Source: CAZUYC01 sp964624475 (GTDB lineage: Bacteria; Myxococcota_A; UBA9160; SMWR01). From it: a stretch of 64,000 bases of DNA. This document shows positions 60,230-64,000 of the stretch, piece by piece. The notes beneath the pieces are model-generated. The model was given only the letters and a program-made list of their open reading frames with translations, searched no databases and was not told the origin of the DNA. The position numbers and the translations under genes are program-made. The stretch spans positions 62,001 to 126,000 of the forward strand of contig CAZUYC010000069.1 of NCBI GenBank assembly GCA_964624475.1, given 5' to 3'. Numbering within the stretch: position 1 is the stretch's first letter; each line of letters begins with the position of its first letter.

Positions 60230-61490
60230 AGCCTTCGCCTGGGCCGCGCTGGCGGTCCTGACCTGGGCCGCGATCGAGGCGCTCTGCGCGGGGACGCTCA
60301 TGGCACTCGTGCGCCTGCGTGGGGCGGAGCTTCCGTCGGCCGCTCCGTTCCGCCTCGAAGCGGCCCCGCGCGCCCGCCTCAAGCGGATCCTCGCCGGACG
60401 CGAGCCCTACTACCCCTTCGATGCCGAGCTCGGGTGGACGGTCCGACCGAACGGACGCCTGCCGCTCTACCGCGCCAACTCGCAGGGGATCCGCGCCGAC
60501 GTCGAATACGCGCCCGAGCCGCCGCCCGGCGTGCTGCGGATCGCCGCCTTCGGCGACTCCTTCGTGCACGGCACCGAGGTCGGGAACGCGGACACCTGGC
60601 CGGCGCGGCTCGCGGCGCTGCGCCCGGGCCTCGAGGTGCTGAATTTCGGCGTCGGCGGCTACGGCGTCGACCAGGCCTGGCTGCGCTGGCGGCGAGACGG
60701 ACGCCCCTTCTCGCCCGCGATCGTGCTGATCGGCTTCATGACCGAGGACGTCCACCGCAGCGTGAACCGCTTCCGCCCCTTCCAGGCGCCCCGCCACCTG
60801 GAGCCGCGTGCCAAGCCGCGCTTCGCGCTGCGCGAAGGCCGGCTGGTGCTGCTCCCGAACCCGCTCCCCGGCCTCGACGCCTACCGCGAGCTGCTCGCCC
60901 GCGAGCCGGAGGTGATCGAGCGCATCGGCGAGGACGACGCCTTCTACGAGGCGCTCTGGCAGCCGGCGCCCCTCGCGGCGCTCCCGTCGGCCCGCCTGCT
61001 GCGCTTCGCGCGGCACTCCTTGTCGCCGACCCGCACGCTGGTCGACGGCCGCCTGAACCCGCGCTCCGAGGCCTTCGAGGTGACCGCGCGCGTGATCGAA
61101 GCCTTCCACGACGAGGCGCTCGCGGAAGGATCGCTCCCGGTGGTGGTGCTGCTCCCGACGCGGACCGACTTCGAGCGCCGGCGCGAGGGGCGCGAGGACG
61201 CGCGGGCTCCGCTGCGCGATCGCCTCGAGGGCGGGGGCATCGCGACACTGGACGCGCTCGACTGCTTCGAGCGGCCTCGCATCCTCCGTACGCTCGTCTT
61301 CATGAAGGGCGGCCACTACGGGGCGCCGACCAACCGCGTGGTGGCCCGCTGCCTCCTCGAGGCCTTCGGCCGGCGGGGTTGGCTCTCTGGCGCCGGGGTC
61401 GACCGCGCGATCGCGGCGAGTAGAGCCGCAATGCAAACTCGAGATGTGCGGGGGTGGGGAGGTCCAGCGGGGAGTGGCCCTCCCGATTGA
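60204..61490 (+). CDS. SGNH/GDSL-hydrolase-like protein with altered catalytic end
   Basis: The 428-residue protein has an N-terminal anchor (FAWAALAVLTWAAIEALCAG) and SGNH block I AAFGDSFVHGTEV (Ser near residue 117), block II FGVGGYGVDQA and a degenerate block III (LIGFMTEDVHRS). The expected terminal Asp-x-x-His is replaced by MKGGHYGAPTN, which keeps the His but not the Asp. It may be catalytically weak or use another residue. Its TGA stop (61488-61490) lies at the very edge of the second complete repeat element. Confidence 0.7.
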   Translation: MAARTRGREAFAWAALAVLTWAAIEALCAGTLMALVRLRGAELPSAAPFRLEAAPRARLKRILAGREPYYPFDAELGWTVRPNGRLPLYRANSQGIRADVEYAPEPPPGVLRIAAFGDSFVHGTEVGNADTWPARLAALRPGLEVLNFGVGGYGVDQAWLRWRRDGRPFSPAIVLIGFMTEDVHRSVNRFRPFQAPRHLEPRAKPRFALREGRLVLLPNPLPGLDAYRELLAREPEVIERIGEDDAFYEALWQPAPLAALPSARLLRFARHSLSPTRTLVDGRLNPRSEAFEVTARVIEAFHDEALAEGSLPVVVLLPTRTDFERRREGREDARAPLRDRLEGGGIATLDALDCFERPRILRTLVFMKGGHYGAPTNRVVARCLLEAFGRRGWLSGAGVDRAIAASRAAMQTRDVRGWGGPAGSGPPD

Positions 61491-61708
61491 CTCCGCTCGC
61501 CTTCGGCTCGCTGCGCGCTCCGCGCTGCCGCGCTCCGCTTGCGAAGAGCCCGCCCGGAAGACGGTGCAGGTGGTGCGTGGCTTGGCCTATCCCCGGGTCG
61601 TGTCGTAGGCCGACGTCGCATCACCGGGGGCGGCGTTCCGGAAAGCTGCTTCGCAAGCGAGGCGCGGCAGCGCCTCGCGCGCAGCGAGCCGCAGGCGAGC
61701 GGAGTCAA
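61487..61708. repeat. ~222 bp repeat element with terminal inverted repeats (copy 2)
   Basis: TTGACTCCGCTCG at the left end and CGAGCGGAGTCAA at the right end are perfect inverted ends. Arms run 61487-61549 and about 61648-61708. The core is the reverse complement of that at 5491-5585 with few changes, including GGCCTA pairing with TAGGCC. It fills most of the gap between the convergent SGNH and peroxiredoxin genes (61491-61760). Confidence 0.9.
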
Positions 61709-61760
61709 TGAGGAAGTCCCCCTCCCGAAACGCCCCGCCCCCCGCACGCCTCGGTCTACG

Positions 61761-62249
61761 TTACTTCCCCAGCGCCTCGAGAACGGACTCGGCGCTGCTC
61801 GCCTCGAACTTCATCGGCTTCTCGACGAAGAGGCCCTTCACGACCCCGTCCTGCACGATCATCGCATAGCGCTGCGAGCGCGTGCCCATCCCGAAGCCCG
61901 AGCCGTCGAAGGCCAGGCCCACGGCGTTCGAGAACTCGGCGTTGCCGTCCGCGACGAGCAGCACCTTGTCCCCGGCGCTCTGCGCCTTGGCCCAGGCGCC
62001 CATCACGAAGGCGTCGTTCACCGACAGGCAGACGACGCGGTCGACGCCCTTCTTCTTGAACTCGTCCGCCCGCTCGATGAAGCCCGGGAGATGCTTCGCG
62101 GAGCAGGTCGGGGTGAAAGCGCCCGGCAGCGCGAAGAGCACCACGCGCTTGCCGCCGAAGAGCTCGCGCGTCGTGACGTCCTTGATCCCGTCGGCCGTCA
62201 TGGTCTTGAGGGTCACGTCGGGGATCTTCTCGCCCACCTTGATCGCCAT
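61761..62249 (-). CDS. Peroxiredoxin (Prx5 type)
   Basis: The 162-residue protein has the peroxidatic site PGAFTPTCSAKHLPGF with Cys49, as in the Prx5/AhpE-like 'redoxin' group. A second Cys is in VVCLSVNDAFVMG (Cys74), so an atypical 2-Cys cycle is possible. It reduces H2O2 or organic peroxides in the cytoplasm using a thiol donor. The ATG at 62249 has GGAGG upstream. It is divergent from the porin gene; the 62250-62558 gap holds its promoter, a 7 bp stem hairpin near 62396-62415 and the Pho-like array. Confidence 0.9.
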   Translation of the reverse strand: MAIKVGEKIPDVTLKTMTADGIKDVTTRELFGGKRVVLFALPGAFTPTCSAKHLPGFIERADEFKKKGVDRVVCLSVNDAFVMGAWAKAQSAGDKVLLVADGNAEFSNAVGLAFDGSGFGMGTRSQRYAMIVQDGVVKGLFVEKPMKFEASSAESVLEALGK

Positions 62250-62457
62250 CGCAGTCCTCCATGGCCGGATCCTCGCAGGCCCGACGGCGACCGGCCGCGC
62301 CGTGCGGGAGGCGTAGGATAGGGCATCCGCCGCGAACGCGGTTTCGACCCGGCCCCGCCCGGCCGCCCGAGGCCCGTGACGGATCGGGGACGCCCGCGGG
62401 AGGATCCGCTCCCGCCAGGATCGCTCCCGGCGCCCCGCGGCGTGTATTTTCGCGCGA

Positions 62458-62486
62458 CCGTGCAGGACCCGTCACCGACCCGTCAC
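62458..62486 (+). promoter_or_regulatory. Pho-box-like array upstream of the porin
   Basis: Three 7-mers repeat with a period of 11 bp: CCGTGCA (62458), CCGTCAC (62469) and CCGTCAC (62480), with 4 bp spacers GGAC and CGAC. PhoB boxes are direct 7-mers (CTGTCAT-like) with 4 bp spacers, and OprO/P porins are classic phosphate-starvation genes. The sequence is a GC-rich variant of the consensus. Confidence 0.65.
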
Positions 62487-62558
62487 CGATTCCGCCTACT
62501 ACAGGAGCAGGTCCCATGGGGGGGCCCGCATTCCCACCTTCACGAGGAGCTTCATCCG

Positions 62559-64000
62559 ATGAGAACCCTTGCACTCACGAGCGGCAGGCGGCGCCTGGCC
62601 GCAGCGTTCCTCTTCGCGGCGGGCCTCGCGCTCGCCGGCCCGGCCGCGGCCGACGCAGTTGCTGGGGCGGCGGACGGCAGCGTGGTCGAGAAGCTGCTCG
62701 ACATCCTGCTCCAGCAGAAGAGCATCACGAAGGGCCAGTACGACGCCCTCCTCGAGGAGGCCCGGCAGGAGGAGGCCGCGGCCCGGATGGCCGAGGCGGC
62801 GAAGGCGTCGGAGACCGCCCCGGTCGCCGCGGGCCCTCCGGCGTGGGACTTCAAGTGGGACAACGGCTTCAACCTCGCGCGCGAGGACGGGGCCTTCAAG
62901 CTCAAGTTCGGCGGACGCCTCCAGCTCGACGGCGCGGTGATCTCGGAGAGCGATGGGCTCAGCCAGGATCTGCGCGACCTCGGCGGCGAGGGCCAGGGCG
63001 CCGGGGTCGAGTTCCGCCGCGCCCGGATCTTCTTTGAGGGAACCGTCTACGAGCGCCTCTTCTTCCGCGCCCAGTACGACTTCGCGGACGGGAATCCGGC
63101 CTTCAAGGACGTGTACATGGGCCTGAAGGGCCTCGGTCCGGTCGGGAGCATCCAGGTCGGGCAGTTCAAGGAGCCCTTCTTCCTCGACGAGCAGACGAGC
63201 TCCAACTACATCACGTTCATGGAGCGGCCGCTCGGTAACGCCTTCTTCCCGGACCGCAACGTCGGCGCGATGGCGTTCAACAACCTGGCCGACAAGCGCG
63301 TCCTCTGGCAGCTCGGCGTCTTCAACGACACGGACAACTTCGGAGACGACTTCAGCAGCTTCACCCGCACCGACTGGGACGCGGCTGCGCGGATCACGGG
63401 CCTGCCGATCTGGAAGGACGAGGGAAGCCACTACCTCCACCTCGGGGCGGACTACGTCCACCGCTTCCGCGGCAGCGACTCGGTGAGCTTCAGCCAGCGC
63501 CCCGAATCGCACCAGGCGGACAGCTTCGTCGCGACGCCCACGCTGAGCGCGAGCGGCACCGACCTCTTCGACGGCGAGCTGGCCTACGTCCACGGCCCCT
63601 TCGCCCTCCAGAGCGAGTACACGCACTCGCTCGTGAACGGCGAAGACGGCCAGGGCAACGTCGGCTTCTGGGGCGCCTACGCGCAGGTGAGCTACTTCCT
63701 GACCGGCGAGCACAAGGTCTACGAGCCGGAATACGGCCGCTTCGGGCGCGTCAAGCCGAAGGCCAACTTCAACCCCGCGCAGGGTGGCTGGGGCGCCTGG
63801 GAGATCGCGGCCCGCTACTCGTACCTGGACCTCGACGACCGCAACGTCGAGGGCGGAAAGCTCTCGGACGTGACGGCCGCGATCAACTGGTACCTGTACC
63901 CGAACGCCCGGATCATGCTCAACTACATCCACGCGGACGTCTCGGATCGCCAGGCGGCGGCACCCGTCTACAGCGTCGGCGGCACGGGGAACATCGTGCA
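62559..64000 (+). CDS. OprO/OprP-type phosphate-selective porin (truncated by window end)
   Basis: The open frame starts at ATG 62559, with GAGGAG upstream, and runs off the window after about 480 codons. It has a signal peptide (LAAAFLFAAGLALAGPAAA), an N-terminal coiled-coil (VEKLLDILLQQKSITKGQYD) and beta-strands of the porin O/P family (FKLKFGGRLQLDGAV, VEFRRARIFFEGTVY, VGQFKEPFFLDEQTSSNYIT, FMERPLGNAFFPDRNVG). It should form a trimeric outer-membrane channel for phosphate or polyphosphate. The Pho-like array upstream supports induction on phosphate starvation. Confidence 0.9.
   Translation, partial: MRTLALTSGRRRLAAAFLFAAGLALAGPAAADAVAGAADGSVVEKLLDILLQQKSITKGQYDALLEEARQEEAAARMAEAAKASETAPVAAGPPAWDFKWDNGFNLAREDGAFKLKFGGRLQLDGAVISESDGLSQDLRDLGGEGQGAGVEFRRARIFFEGTVYERLFFRAQYDFADGNPAFKDVYMGLKGLGPVGSIQVGQFKEPFFLDEQTSSNYITFMERPLGNAFFPDRNVGAMAFNNLADKRVLWQLGVFNDTDNFGDDFSSFTRTDWDAAARITGLPIWKDEGSHYLHLGADYVHRFRGSDSVSFSQRPESHQADSFVATPTLSASGTDLFDGELAYVHGPFALQSEYTHSLVNGEDGQGNVGFWGAYAQVSYFLTGEHKVYEPEYGRFGRVKPKANFNPAQGGWGAWEIAARYSYLDLDDRNVEGGKLSDVTAAINWYLYPNARIMLNYIHADVSDRQAAAPVYSVGGTGNIV

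Noticed and set aside
62515..63037. Start at ATG 62515 behind AGGAGCAGG, giving another plus-strand frame
   Set aside because: That frame yields an Arg/Gly-rich product without domains. The OprO/P porin, starting at 62559 in a different frame, has a signal peptide and family strands.

Overview
The window is a very GC-rich bacterial chromosome segment (third codon positions are nearly all G or C; many GTG and a few TTG starts). An OprO/P-type porin, lipoproteins, a GT9 heptosyltransferase-like enzyme and several signal peptides point to a Gram-negative cell. The Hanks-type kinase, the transporter with HEAT repeats and a cNMP-binding domain, the SCP2 domain and the aerobic-type desaturase resemble deltaproteobacterial lineages (Myxococcota/Binatota-like). 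That placement is inference and weak. No rRNA, tRNA, CRISPR array, transposase or phage gene was found.

Layout. (1) 1-5.6 kb: the 3' end of a GH1 glycosidase, a 41-residue PqqA-like peptide gene, a CvpA-like membrane protein, and a divergent 1284-residue fusion of FGGY kinase, 2-hydroxyacid dehydrogenase, SCP2 and class II aldolase domains behind a perfect palindromic operator. (2) 5.8-10.9 kb: a tightly packed run of Ser/Thr kinase, lipoprotein, CDF metal transporter, pyruvate kinase and DUF374 acyltransferase. (3) 10.9-14.6 kb: Ada-AlkA DNA repair protein with a tandem-repeat tail, a GT4 glycosyltransferase and a lipoprotein made of two repeats. (4) 14.6-24.5 kb: a five-gene island with two nucleotide-transporter-like MFS proteins (one carrying HEAT and cNMP-binding domains) around a secreted water-dikinase-like enzyme and two penicillin-binding-fold serine hydrolases. 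This is the best candidate for an undescribed system. (5) 24.6-31.1 kb: acyl-CoA synthetase, arylsulfotransferase-like lipoprotein, AftB-like GT-C protein, methyltransferase and fatty acid desaturase. (6) 31.2-61.5 kb: a large envelope/glycolipid region with methyltransferases, SGNH hydrolases, at least six GT-C membrane proteins, a spermidine-synthase fusion, a radical SAM protein, a GT9 enzyme, a nucleotide-sugar epimerase, two sulfatase-fold enzymes, GT2 enzymes, DUF2304, a polysaccharide deacetylase, a GNAT protein and a polyprenol-phosphate mannosyltransferase. (7) 61.7-64 kb: a peroxiredoxin and a truncated OprO/P porin preceded by a Pho-box-like array.

Two genome-scale signals cut across these genes. 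First, a dispersed repeat family (core close to GCGCAGCGAGCCGCAGGCGAGC) occurs as two complete ~220 bp elements with ~61 bp terminal inverted repeats (5430-5646 and 61487-61708) and as single or tandem cores elsewhere. The copies sit at gene 3' ends, where they supply stop codons or run in frame into proteins. Second, about ten genes have a TAnnnT hexamer, often as extended -10 TGnTAnnnT, only 6-10 nt before the start codon. This suggests leaderless or near-leaderless transcripts.
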